This document shows, piece by piece, positions 1-5,807 of a stretch of DNA of 26,355 nt. This stretch comes from a virus. Every line of letters starts with the position of its first letter. The first letter of the stretch is position 1. A model generated the notes under the pieces. That model worked only from the letters and a program-made list of their open reading frames with translations. It had not been told where the DNA came from and did no database searches. The stretch lies in the IMG/VR virus record IMGVR_UViG_3300027621_000030, positions 1 through 26,355 of that record; one strand, 5' to 3'. Made by a program: the position numbers and the translations under genes.

Positions 1-900
1 ATTAAACAACCAACTTGGTGGGACGGAGAAAAAACGGCAAACACTTTGACAAAATCAAAGGGAACGCAACGGATGCCTGATAAAGATAATTTTGGCGCAT
101 TATTGCAACCCATTTATTGCGGAAGCAATCCAAATGCTTCGGACACGGTCACATCGAAGTGGCAAAAGCAAAGTGGCGGTCCAGTTGGAAGTGAATGCGG
201 TTTATTTGTGTTGCAACCAATCACCGCAATCCTGTTTGAAAACCATCCCAATGACAGCCGAATCACTGGTCCGCACGATGTTGCGCCGAGTTGCGTTTCT
301 CGATACGGGACTGGTGGTGGCAATGTGCCGCTCGTCGTTCCTGCTGTTGCAATTCAAGGCTCAATGATTAATCGTCAGGATCACAACGGACCAAGCGGTT
401 CAGGATGCTCAGATACTGGTGAAATGTATACGCTGACTAGCCAAGATACGCATGCCGTGGCGATAGTCAATATGCAAGGAAGCAAGTCAAACGCTTGCGT
501 TTCTACGGATGGCTCGTCATACACGATCAACGGACACGATGTCCATGCTGTTACGGTTGCCCCAATTGGATGCTTTAAAAGCGGTCAAGGCGCAAAATCA
601 AGAAGCATTGGATACAGCGAAACCGTATCGCCAACCCTGCCAAGCAACGCAGGTGGAAATACTGCGCCATCGCTAGTTCAAACTATGCAAGTTCGCCGCC
701 TGACTCCAACCGAATGCGAACGGCTGCAAGGATTCCCCGATGGCTGGACAGCGATCCCTTGGAAGAAAAAGAACGCAGAGGACTGTCCTGATGGACCTCG
801 CTACAAAGCCCTGGGAAATTCGATGGCAGTTAATTGCATGGAATGGCTTGGAGAACGAATTCAAAAATTTGACCAATCCTCCCTATGTCAGTTGCCGTAA
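1..900 (+). CDS. C5-cytosine DNA methyltransferase, C-terminal part (5' end outside window)
   Basis: The frame is open from base 1, so the gene starts before the window; the catalytic Pro-Cys motif is not visible. The C-terminus carries the family's closing motifs: RRLTPTECERLQGFPDGW (motif IX region) and RYKALGNSMAVNCMEWLGERI-type sequence (motif X, with the GNS triad). Upstream lies a Gly/Ser/Thr-rich target-recognition region built of degenerate repeats, each ending in a variant of Y-T-(N)6-D-x-HAV, plus an opening W-W-D-G...ANTL...QRMPDKDNFGA stretch usual in phage-encoded enzymes. Known role of the family: transfers methyl from S-adenosylmethionine to cytosine C5 in a specific DNA site. 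Inference: protects phage DNA from host restriction. The next gene, across about 220 bases, converges on it. The family call is firm; the target sequence cannot be read. Confidence 0.9.
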   Translation: MKQPTWWDGEKTANTLTKSKGTQRMPDKDNFGALLQPIYCGSNPNASDTVTSKWQKQSGGPVGSECGLFVLQPITAILFENHPNDSRITGPHDVAPSCVSRYGTGGGNVPLVVPAVAIQGSMINRQDHNGPSGSGCSDTGEMYTLTSQDTHAVAIVNMQGSKSNACVSTDGSSYTINGHDVHAVTVAPIGCFKSGQGAKSRSIGYSETVSPTLPSNAGGNTAPSLVQTMQVRRLTPTECERLQGFPDGWTAIPWKKKNAEDCPDGPRYKALGNSMAVNCMEWLGERIQKFDQSSLCQLP

Positions 901-1094
901 AGAGAAACGGGTCTCGAAGCAACATTTTCCAAATCGACGCGCAGGTGCTGGGCAAAGTCAAAAAGCCCAATTAGCGCAGATCGATTCTGAAGCGTTCTAA
1001 ATTTGGACTGACGGTAGGACTCCCGAAGCAAAAAAACGCTCCACAGTCGATCCTGCGAGACACGATTGCCAGCGTGAACGATGAGAGCAGGAAT
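901..1094. other. Gap between convergent genes, no convincing gene
   Basis: About 190 bases between the methyltransferase stop and the terminator of the - strand operon. One + frame is suggestive: ATG at 885 gives 29 codons to a TAG at 972-974, and the same frame then stays open past the terminator. No ribosome binding site precedes ATG 885 and no family is recognised, so it is not called as a gene. It could be the remains of a decayed gene. Confidence 0.5.
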
Positions 1095-1116
1095 AAAAAA
1101 AGCCCCTTGACGGGGC
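1095..1116 (-). terminator. Rho-independent terminator of the - strand operon
   Basis: Read on the - strand: GCCCC, a 5-base loop, GGGGC (arms 1112-1116 and 1102-1106), then seven T (complement of the A run 1095-1101). It starts 6 bases after the stop codon of the last - strand gene (1122-1124). On the + strand the hairpin has no T tract after it, so it should not stop methyltransferase transcription in the same way. Confidence 0.85.
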
Positions 1117-1121
1117 AGGAA

Positions 1122-1355
1122 TCATTGTGGTGCAGACACCACATACAAACCCATATTTTTTTTCTTGAGTGTCCTCCCGTGATGATCAGCCCACCGCTTC
1201 AACTCTGAAAACGATTCGGGAAACCGATCTCTGGGATGCAGGATGCTTGACCGAACATCCACCCAATGACCGATGCCTTCGCCCTCCAGCCCTGCAAAGA
1301 ATCCGAACTGTTTTCGAGCAGGAAGCCACAACGCATAAGTGATGATCTTTTTCAT
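1122..1355 (-). CDS. Hypothetical protein, 77 aa, last gene of the - operon
   Basis: Start chosen at ATG 1355: a perfect AGGAGG lies just upstream and the start overlaps the previous gene's stop as ATGA. A longer reading from 1397 would run deep into the upstream gene and has no such site. The product begins MKKIITYALWLPARKQFGFF and is small, basic and aromatic-rich, with a GEGIGHWVDVRSSILHPRDRFP stretch and a C-terminal KKKNMGLYVVS. No signal peptide or membrane segment is evident and I do not recognise the family. Its tight coupling to the operon and the terminator right behind it support a real gene. Confidence 0.7.
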   Translation of the reverse strand: MKKIITYALWLPARKQFGFFAGLEGEGIGHWVDVRSSILHPRDRFPESFSELKRWADHHGRTLKKKNMGLYVVSAPQ

Positions 1356-1579
1356 TGTGCCTCCTCCTGCCAAATTGAATTGTCGGAAGTGTCCCAATGC
1401 ACGATGTCCGTGCGAAGCATAGGAGTCTTGCGCTGACAGTCTGCTCTGTCCTCACGATGCCAATCGCAGAGCGTCTCGATCTCTTGCAAGGCTTGCGGGA
1501 TCGTCATCACGATTCCATCCTTGCGATGTTCAAGAACCATTCGCATTGCCAATGTTTCCGCAGTAAGTTTCTTGGTCAT
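1352..1579 (-). CDS. Hypothetical protein, 75 aa, - operon
   Basis: Starts at ATG 1579, overlapping the upstream stop as ATGA, with a GAGGAAT-type ribosome site upstream; its own stop overlaps the next start as ATGA. The product looks mainly helical in its N-terminal half (MTKKLTAETLAMRMVLEHRK) and contains CDWHREDRADCQRK, a Cys/His pattern too sparse to claim metal binding. No family recognised. The 3' end of the gene also contains the AGGAGG site of the next gene, so translation of the two is probably coupled. Confidence 0.65.
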   Translation of the reverse strand: MTKKLTAETLAMRMVLEHRKDGIVMTIPQALQEIETLCDWHREDRADCQRKTPMLRTDIVHWDTSDNSIWQEEAQ

Positions 1580-1809
1580 TTGGATTCCTCAATGCGGACA
1601 ATGTTCATTGCCCAAGGTTCAGGCGTGTAGTAGACATTGCGACCATCGGCGAGAGTCCCGATGTAATGATTGTCGTTTGTCAGATTCTCATCGCAGTCGA
1701 TGTAGTTGGGTAAGCAGTCGATCCAATTGCCACCGAGCGCATCTGCTTTCGCAAACGCTCTAGTGACATCGATAATGATCTGCGAGTCTGTTGGAATTTT
1801 GGTTTTCAA
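1576..1809 (-). CDS. Hypothetical protein, 77 aa, TTG start, - operon
   Basis: No ATG fits the gene boundary. A TTG at 1809-1807 overlaps the upstream gene's stop (TTGA) and has AGAGGT a few bases upstream, so I take it as the start; an ATG at 1848 would overlap the neighbour by 43 bases. The product reads about KTKIPTDSQIIIDVTRAF, then ALGGNWIDCLPNYIDCDENLTN and GTLADGRNVYYTPEPWAM. The overall look is a small alpha/beta protein of unknown family. Its stop overlaps the next gene's ATG. The start is an inference from spacing. Confidence 0.6.
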   Translation of the reverse strand: MKTKIPTDSQIIIDVTRAFAKADALGGNWIDCLPNYIDCDENLTNDNHYIGTLADGRNVYYTPEPWAMNIVRIEESK

Positions 1810-2150
1810 AGCGCACCTCTTTTTGATGCAACATAAACCTGAATCCAATCGCCACCGACAAATTTTCTATTCACAAGTGGCACTGACAATAGACCAAGAC
1901 TTTCCTGCCTCTTTGCGTCCAAGATAACTTCGTACCAACCACTACCTACATGGATTACTCCGCTGTCGTATCGCATTATGTGCTGATCCGCTTGTTCCTT
2001 TGTAAGGTTAAGACCGTGTGTGGTCAAAAGATTTTGGAAACCCTCTGGGGATGTGCGAACTGCCACATCGACCATTCGCATAATCAAAGCACACTTGTGC
2101 GAATAGATCGCAAGGGTTTGCATTTCAAAAGTTGTGTCTGTAGTTGTCAT
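1806..2150 (-). CDS. Hypothetical protein, 114 aa, - operon
   Basis: Starts at ATG 2150 with AAAGG about 9 bases upstream, in a leader (AAGAAAGGCAATACAA) almost the same as those of two other genes of this operon. The product starts MTTTDTTFEMQTLAIYSHKC and includes a helix-like segment TKEQADQHIMRYDSG followed by beta-like IHVGSGWYEVILD. No membrane segment. I do not recognise the family. It lies 18 bases after the acidic protein gene and overlaps the next gene by 4 bases. Confidence 0.7.
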   Translation of the reverse strand: MTTTDTTFEMQTLAIYSHKCALIMRMVDVAVRTSPEGFQNLLTTHGLNLTKEQADQHIMRYDSGVIHVGSGWYEVILDAKRQESLGLLSVPLVNRKFVGGDWIQVYVASKRGAL

Positions 2151-2168
2151 TTGTATTGCCTTTCTTTT

Positions 2169-2450
2169 TTAGGATTGAATGAACACAGTTGAGTCTTCAA
2201 GTTCTGCGACCACATCGCAGTTGGAATAATTTTCGAGTTCGTCGGTGTCGGAATTCTCGACTTCGACATACTCACAGCAGATGCCGACTACATCGAGTTC
2301 AATTTCTGAACCCTCGTCAGCAGGGACATCGCCTTCTGCTTCGGTGATGTAGTTGAAGATGGCTACGAGAGCCTCACGAGAGAATTGATCCGCTCTCGAT
2401 GAGGTGCGGAATTCTTCCAAGAAAATTTGTTCGGTCACGGTGATTTTCAT
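2169..2450 (-). CDS. Small acidic phage protein, 93 aa, unknown function
   Basis: Start chosen at ATG 2450 (MKITVTEQIFLEEF), which has the same AAGAAAGGCA-type leader as two neighbours. An in-frame ATG at 2546 would overlap the upstream stop as ATGA and add 32 residues, but that extension crosses a hairpin and looks non-protein-like. The product is strongly acidic (runs such as EAEGDVPADEGSEIELD and EVENSDTDELEN) and has the pattern 'SREALVAIFNYI...EIELDVVGICCEYVE...ELEDSTVF'. From memory, similar proteins of about 90 residues are common in phages and plasmids of Proteobacteria, without a proven function. Its charge would suit a DNA mimic, but that is speculation. Confidence 0.75.
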   Translation of the reverse strand: MKITVTEQIFLEEFRTSSRADQFSREALVAIFNYITEAEGDVPADEGSEIELDVVGICCEYVEVENSDTDELENYSNCDVVAELEDSTVFIQS

Positions 2451-2480
2451 TTGATGCCTTTCTTTATGTGTGTCGAAACC

Positions 2481-2534
2481 TGCGGAGTTGCAGACTCTTC
2501 CCCCCTTGGCAGGGGAGTCGAGTGCGGAACTACA
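2481..2534. repeat. Hairpin flanked by imperfect direct repeats
   Basis: CCCC 2502-2505 pairs with GGGG 2512-2515 around loop 2506-2511, extended by GACT 2493-2496 with AGTC 2516-2519 after a bulge. On either side sit TGCGGAGTTGCA (2481-2492) and TGCGGAACTACA (2523-2534), 9 of 12 identical. It lies in the 92-base gap upstream of the acidic protein gene, the only sizeable gap in the operon. No T tract follows on the - strand, so it is not a standard terminator. Confidence 0.5.
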
Positions 2535-2542
2535 CGATTGAA

Positions 2543-2779
2543 TCATTTACTTCCATCACCTCTGCGCCATAATGCGCCGTCACGGTAGCAAGCGTTCAAT
2601 TCCAATTCGATCACGATGATGTCGTCTGCGAATTCCAAAAACCAATCTCGTTTGATTCTGTAGTAGGTTGCGTGTTCCCTCAACCCGTGAATAAGGGACT
2701 TTTTCGCTTGCGCTTCGGTTCGACCGTATGCAGAGAATGAGAAATTTGGCGATTCAAGTTGTGCGTTGAATATGTTCAT
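2543..2779 (-). CDS. Hypothetical protein, 78 aa, - operon
   Basis: Start at ATG 2779, overlapping the upstream stop (ATGA) with AAGGAG five bases before it, a near ideal site. The product begins MNIFNAQLESPNFSFSAYGR and continues with TEAQAKKSLIHGLREHATYY, a beta strand followed by an amphipathic helix, then WFLEFADDIIVIELELNACY and a basic tail. This is the look of a small beta-alpha-beta protein; from memory short phage proteins with a similar 'A.G.TEAEA...L..G...H' pattern exist, but their role is unknown. Confidence 0.7.
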   Translation of the reverse strand: MNIFNAQLESPNFSFSAYGRTEAQAKKSLIHGLREHATYYRIKRDWFLEFADDIIVIELELNACYRDGALWRRGDGSK

Positions 2780-3057
2780 TTGAACTCCTTGTAGAGAAAT
2801 CGTGCGAGGACAACTGTTGAATTGTTTTCTTCCTTCCAACCCATCGAAGCCCAATCGCCAAATTCAGCGATGAAGTCGGAAACCCGATCCTGAACGGTGA
2901 TGTCGATGCAGTCCACATCTTCAAAAAATTCTTCTGTGGACATTTGTTGCGAGAGAATCGAATGAGCAAAGCCCATCCATTTTTCTTCAATGACCGCTCT
3001 GTCAAACTCTCGTTGTCGTGCGACGATGCGTGTGGAATTATTGTGTTGCTTTTTCAT
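2776..3057 (-). CDS. Hypothetical protein, 93 aa, first gene of the - operon
   Basis: Start at ATG 3057 (MKKQHNNSTRIVARQREFDR), preceded by a CACAAAGGCAACACAT leader with AAAGG about 8 bases away. The longer in-frame ATG at 3171 would place the start upstream of the candidate promoter and has no ribosome site, so it is set aside. The product has a basic N-terminus followed by an acidic middle (STEEFFEDVDCIDITVQD) and Trp-rich DWASMGWKEE. No recognised domain or membrane segment. As first gene it sits directly behind the control region. Confidence 0.7.
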   Translation of the reverse strand: MKKQHNNSTRIVARQREFDRAVIEEKWMGFAHSILSQQMSTEEFFEDVDCIDITVQDRVSDFIAEFGDWASMGWKEENNSTVVLARFLYKEFK

Positions 3058-3096
3058 ATGTGTTGCCTTTGTGTTCTCGATTCTGCCTTTTAGGCT

Positions 3097-3121
3097 TGTG
3101 TGAATTTCGTACCTGTGTGAA
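3097..3121. repeat. Direct repeat TGTGTGAA, 17-base period
   Basis: TGTGTGAA occurs at 3097-3104 and 3114-3121, perfectly repeated, just downstream (in the - direction) of the candidate -10 element. It could bind a regulator near the - operon start site; this is inference from position only. Confidence 0.4.
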
Positions 3122-3148
3122 GCATACAAGGTAATCGACTGTATGCAA
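3121..3148 (-). promoter_or_regulatory. Candidate promoter of the - operon
   Basis: On the - strand: TTGCAT (3148-3143), 16 bases, TATGCT (3126-3121). The -10 matches four of six consensus bases and the -35 three of six, so as a sigma-70 promoter it is only moderate. Its position about 60 bases before the first gene of the operon and its overlap with the inverted repeat at 3122-3146 raise the likelihood. Confidence 0.45.
3122..3146. promoter_or_regulatory. Candidate operator: perfect 7-bp inverted repeat
   Basis: GCATACA (3122-3128), 11-base spacer, TGTATGC (3140-3146). The arms lie over the candidate -10 and -35 of the - strand promoter, so a dimeric protein bound here would block it. The binding protein is unknown; the small helix-turn-helix product encoded at 3250-3480 is one local candidate. 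Confidence 0.5.
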
Positions 3149-3215
3149 GAGTATTCTTTGGTATTTATCAAGATTTATCGGAAATGCCTATTTTTATAGA
3201 TATTATTTTTTGCTA

Positions 3216-3243
3216 TTGACATCGATTTTGGGGTGATTAAAGT
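3216..3243 (+). promoter_or_regulatory. Candidate + strand promoter for the packaging genes
   Basis: A consensus -35 TTGACA (3216-3221) is followed after 16 bases by TAAAGT (3238-3243), a weaker -10. An A/T-rich tract (3186-3212) precedes it. The start site would fall near 3250, so if this promoter is used the first gene would be leaderless or start at an internal ATG (3265 or 3292). Confidence 0.4.
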
Positions 3244-3249
3244 GATTGA

Positions 3250-3480
3250 ATGACCGTCATAGGAATGAATGAGAATGGATATCGAATCGGAATGTCTCAT
3301 CAAAATTGCACTATTTCACAGGAAATCGTGGACAAAATGAGAGATATGCACGAGGATGAAATGGTTGGATATCGCCGTCTTTCTGCGATATTTGGTATCA
3401 GAAGGTCAACAGTTCAGAAGATTTGCAAGTACTACATTCGAGCGCAAACACCGAGTAAATGGAGGAGAATCAATGGCTAG
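3250..3480 (+). CDS. Small helix-turn-helix protein (up to 76 aa)
   Basis: The C-terminal two thirds read as a helix-turn-helix of the resolvase/sigma-region-4 type: ISQEIVDKMRDMHEDEMVGY, then RRLSAIFGIRRSTVQKICKY, where 'LSAIFGIRRSTVQKI' is the typical turn and recognition helix. The tail is basic (PSKWRRING). The 5' start is uncertain: ATG 3250 has no clear ribosome site, ATG 3265 has AGGA too close, and ATG 3292 leaves a 62-residue product still holding the whole domain. The stop overlaps the TerS start by 8 bases, so the two are probably translated together. Role unknown: a local regulator or an accessory to packaging are both possible. Confidence 0.6.
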   Translation: MTVIGMNENGYRIGMSHQNCTISQEIVDKMRDMHEDEMVGYRRLSAIFGIRRSTVQKICKYYIRAQTPSKWRRING

Positions 3481-3952
3481 AGTCACAAGACCGTCGAAGG
3501 AAAATGCACCAAAAAGTGCAGGAAGACCGACGAAATACAATGCGAAAATTGCCGATGAGATTTGCGAAAGATTGGCACTTGGGCAGTCTTTACGGGAGAT
3601 TTGCAGAGATCCAAAAATGGTCGGAATGGCGACTGTGATGAGATGGATAAGAGAAGATCGAGAAGATTTCGACATCAAGTACACACGGGCGAGGGAACTA
3701 CAAGCGCATACTTGGGTGGATCAAATGAAGGATTTAGCCACGAGTTTGCCTGAAAAAAATCCGCTGACAGGATCGTATGACAGCGCAAGCGTGAACCATA
3801 TTCGCAACCAAGTAATGACCTTGCAATGGCTAGCAATGAAACTAAACAGCAAGCGATACGGCGATCAGGCTCGACTGTCTCACGATGTTGCAGGTGGTCT
3901 AAATCTGCGCGTAATCACGGGCGTTCCTGATGCCAGCGACGAAACAAACTGA
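3473..3952 (+). CDS. terS: Terminase small subunit, Sf6 gp1-like
   Basis: 159 residues. Start at ATG 3473 after a strong GGAGGAG; a longer frame from 3356 only shadows the preceding gene. The protein begins with a basic linker and GRPTKYN (residues 17-23), then a helix-turn-helix (IADEICERLALGQSLREICRDP...ATVMRWIRE, about 26-60) and a helical segment DIKYTRARELQAHTWVDQM, with LAMKLNSKRYGDQ later. This order matches, from memory, Shigella phage Sf6 gp1. Known role: recognises the packaging site on concatemeric DNA as a ring oligomer and hands it to TerL. The TerS and TerL frames overlap by 23 bases, as is common for this pair. Confidence 0.85.
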   Translation: MARVTRPSKENAPKSAGRPTKYNAKIADEICERLALGQSLREICRDPKMVGMATVMRWIREDREDFDIKYTRARELQAHTWVDQMKDLATSLPEKNPLTGSYDSASVNHIRNQVMTLQWLAMKLNSKRYGDQARLSHDVAGGLNLRVITGVPDASDETN

Positions 3953-5276
3953 CATAGAAATAAAGTATTCGCCTCGACCGTGGCAGAAGAAATGTCATAG
4001 GAAATTGAAGCGATTCACTGTGCTTGCACTACATCGCCGTGCAGGAAAAACAGAACTTGCGTTGATGCAATTGATCAATTCCGCATTGAAATTCGACAAG
4101 GATCAAGGCTTCTTTTGCTACATTGCGCCGTTCCTTTCACAGTCGAAATCGATTGCTTGGGCGAGGCTGAAATTAAAACTTGAACCGCTTCGATTGTTGG
4201 ATGCGATCATCATCAATGAATCAGAATTGTCGATCAAATTCAAGCACAATTTGAGCATGATTCGCTTGTTCGGTGCTGACAATCCTAATGCTCTCCGAGG
4301 GCTTAGAATAGATGGGGTGGTATGTGACGAGGTTGCACAGTTTCGACCTCAAATATGGACAGATGTGCTTCAACCTGCCACCTCTGATCGTCACGGCTGG
4401 GCAGTATTCATTGGAACACCCAATGGCGTAAATCTATTCAGCGAACTGTTCCAAAAATCGTTGACGCTGGACGATTGGTACGGCGCAAAATATACGGTTT
4501 ATGACACGAATTCACTTGATTCTAAGGAAGTGGATCGATTGAAAAGGGATATGTCCGAGGTCGCATTTGCCCGTGAATATCTGTGCGACTTCGATGCATC
4601 CGCTGAAGATCAATTGATCAGTTTGTCCGATGCGATCACAGCGAGTCGGCGTGAATATGTCGATAAAGATATTGAATCTGCGCCTCGAATACTTGGCGTT
4701 GATCCTGCTCGATTCGGCGATGATCGAAGCGTCATCTGCAAGCGTCAAGGTCTCGTCTGCTTCGAGCCGTTGATCTACAGGGGCATCGACAATATGGATC
4801 TAGCAGGTCGAGTCGCAAGCGTCATCGAATCGTGGCAGCCAGATGCCGTGTTCGTCGATGCGGGGGCAGGGAGCGGAGTCATCGACCGACTGCGACAACT
4901 CGACTATGACCCCATCGAAGTCCCTTTCGGCGGGAAGGCGGTGATGGACAAACAGTTCGCCAATCGGCGCATGGAAATGTGGTGGCTCATGCGTGAATGG
5001 ATCGAAGGGGGGGGTGCCATCCCCGATTGCGCGAACTTGAAGCAGGAACTCGCCACACCTATTTTTTGGTATGACGCAAGTGGGAGAAAAGTTTTGGAGT
5101 CTAAGGATGACATTAAGAAGCGTTTGCAAGGCGGTGGAAGCCCTGACATCGCAGATGCTTTGTGCCTGACCTTTGCGTACCCAGTTTCAAAGCGTGTGCC
5201 ATATGACATTGCGACTCGTTTGAGGAAGAGGATTCATCACGAGTACGACCCATACGCTCCTGAGTTTCAGAAATGA
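3930..5276 (+). CDS. terL: Terminase large subunit (packaging ATPase and nuclease)
   Basis: 448 residues. ATPase: Walker A HRRAGKT (35-41), Walker B IDGVVCDE (127-134), coupling motif GTP (162-164). Nuclease (RNase H-like): D258 in ILGVDPARFGDDRS, D310 in VFVDAGAGSG and D406/D409 in SPDIADAL, the usual acidic triad. Role: docks on the portal, pumps DNA into the procapsid with ATP and cuts concatemers. The start at ATG 3930, inside the end of terS, gives the normal N-terminus (YSPRPWQKK before Walker A). An 8-G run (5007-5014) lies in the coding sequence as EGGGAIPD. Length and motifs are complete, so it should be active. Confidence 0.95.
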   Translation: MPATKQTDIEIKYSPRPWQKKCHRKLKRFTVLALHRRAGKTELALMQLINSALKFDKDQGFFCYIAPFLSQSKSIAWARLKLKLEPLRLLDAIIINESELSIKFKHNLSMIRLFGADNPNALRGLRIDGVVCDEVAQFRPQIWTDVLQPATSDRHGWAVFIGTPNGVNLFSELFQKSLTLDDWYGAKYTVYDTNSLDSKEVDRLKRDMSEVAFAREYLCDFDASAEDQLISLSDAITASRREYVDKDIESAPRILGVDPARFGDDRSVICKRQGLVCFEPLIYRGIDNMDLAGRVASVIESWQPDAVFVDAGAGSGVIDRLRQLDYDPIEVPFGGKAVMDKQFANRRMEMWWLMREWIEGGGAIPDCANLKQELATPIFWYDASGRKVLESKDDIKKRLQGGGSPDIADALCLTFAYPVSKRVPYDIATRLRKRIHHEYDPYAPEFQK

Positions 5277-5285
5277 TTGTAAATA

Positions 5286-5318
5286 GGTACCCGTAACTCT
5301 TGTGTTCGGAATAATTTT
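5286..5318 (+). promoter_or_regulatory. Bipartite intergenic motif, copy 1 (GGTACCC-N19-TAAWTTY)
   Basis: GGTACCC at 5286-5292 and TAATTTT at 5312-5318, separated by 19 bases, in the 60-base gap between terL and the acetyltransferase. Copies with the same spacing occur at 8187 and 25628. Could be a promoter (AATAAT at 5310-5315 is -10-like) or a binding site of a phage regulator. Confidence 0.5.
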
Positions 5319-5336
5319 TCAGCATTGGAAACATGT

Positions 5337-5807
5337 ATGACTGAAGTAAGACGCATTACTTTTTCTGAAATATCAACTGATGAATTTGATCAAATTGTTG
5401 ATATGGCAAAAAGGTTTCTTGCGTTTGCCCCTCACGGTTCTTTGATTAAAAACACGACAGAAGACCTTGTAAATACTGTGAAATTGTTGTTGGAATCTGG
5501 GGTTATTTTTGTTATTGATGTTGGAGGTAAGGCTGTTGGAATCTTGGCTGCGATGATGACAAATGTTTGGTATTCGCCTTCGACAAAGATGGCGCACGAG
5601 ATGATGTGGTGGGTAAATGAAGAGAATCGAGGCACAATTGCTTCAATTAAGTTGATTAAGGCTTACGAGAATTGGGCAAAAGAAAATGGCGCAGATTTGA
5701 TTGCGATGTGCGATTTGGTGATTGAAGGACAGGAACCAGTTGGTACGACATTGAACAGGCTTGGCTACGAAATGAGTGAACGAACATACATCAAAGGAGC
5801 GAAGTAA
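5337..5807 (+). CDS. GNAT-like N-acetyltransferase
   Basis: 156 residues from ATG 5337, with GGAAA about 7 bases upstream; a TTG four codons earlier is less likely. The product has the GNAT layout: N-terminal EVRRITFSEISTDEF then helices, central strands VIFVIDVGGKAVGILAAMM, a strand-helix EMMWWVNEENRGTIASIKLI where the acetyl-CoA loop would sit, and the C-terminal AYENWAKENGADLIAM...TLNRLGYEMSERTYIK. The usual Q/R-x-x-G-x-G/A loop is only partly recognisable (ENRGTIAS). Known family role: acetyl transfer from acetyl-CoA to an amine. From memory, such genes are frequent beside podovirus head genes; the substrate is unknown. Its stop overlaps the next ATG (TAATG). Confidence 0.75.
   Translation: MTEVRRITFSEISTDEFDQIVDMAKRFLAFAPHGSLIKNTTEDLVNTVKLLLESGVIFVIDVGGKAVGILAAMMTNVWYSPSTKMAHEMMWWVNEENRGTIASIKLIKAYENWAKENGADLIAMCDLVIEGQEPVGTTLNRLGYEMSERTYIKGAK

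Noticed and set aside
1102-1116. Terminator acting on the + strand
   Set aside because: No T tract follows the hairpin on the + strand; the A run before it makes it a - strand terminator.
885-1206. Amber (TAG) recoding as an explanation for the interrupted frame
   Set aside because: The long genes contain no in-frame TAG, and another gene here ends normally with TAG (3478-3480) overlapping TerS. No suppressor tRNA was seen.
1186-1455. - strand frame of 89 codons
   Set aside because: Overlaps two better supported - genes that have ATGA overlaps and ribosome sites; composition Cys/Arg-rich, as in shadow frames.
3356-3472. 5' extension of the TerS frame (start at 3356)
   Set aside because: It runs over the helix-turn-helix gene in another frame, and ATG 3473 has a strong GGAGGAG site and gives the normal TerS N-terminus.
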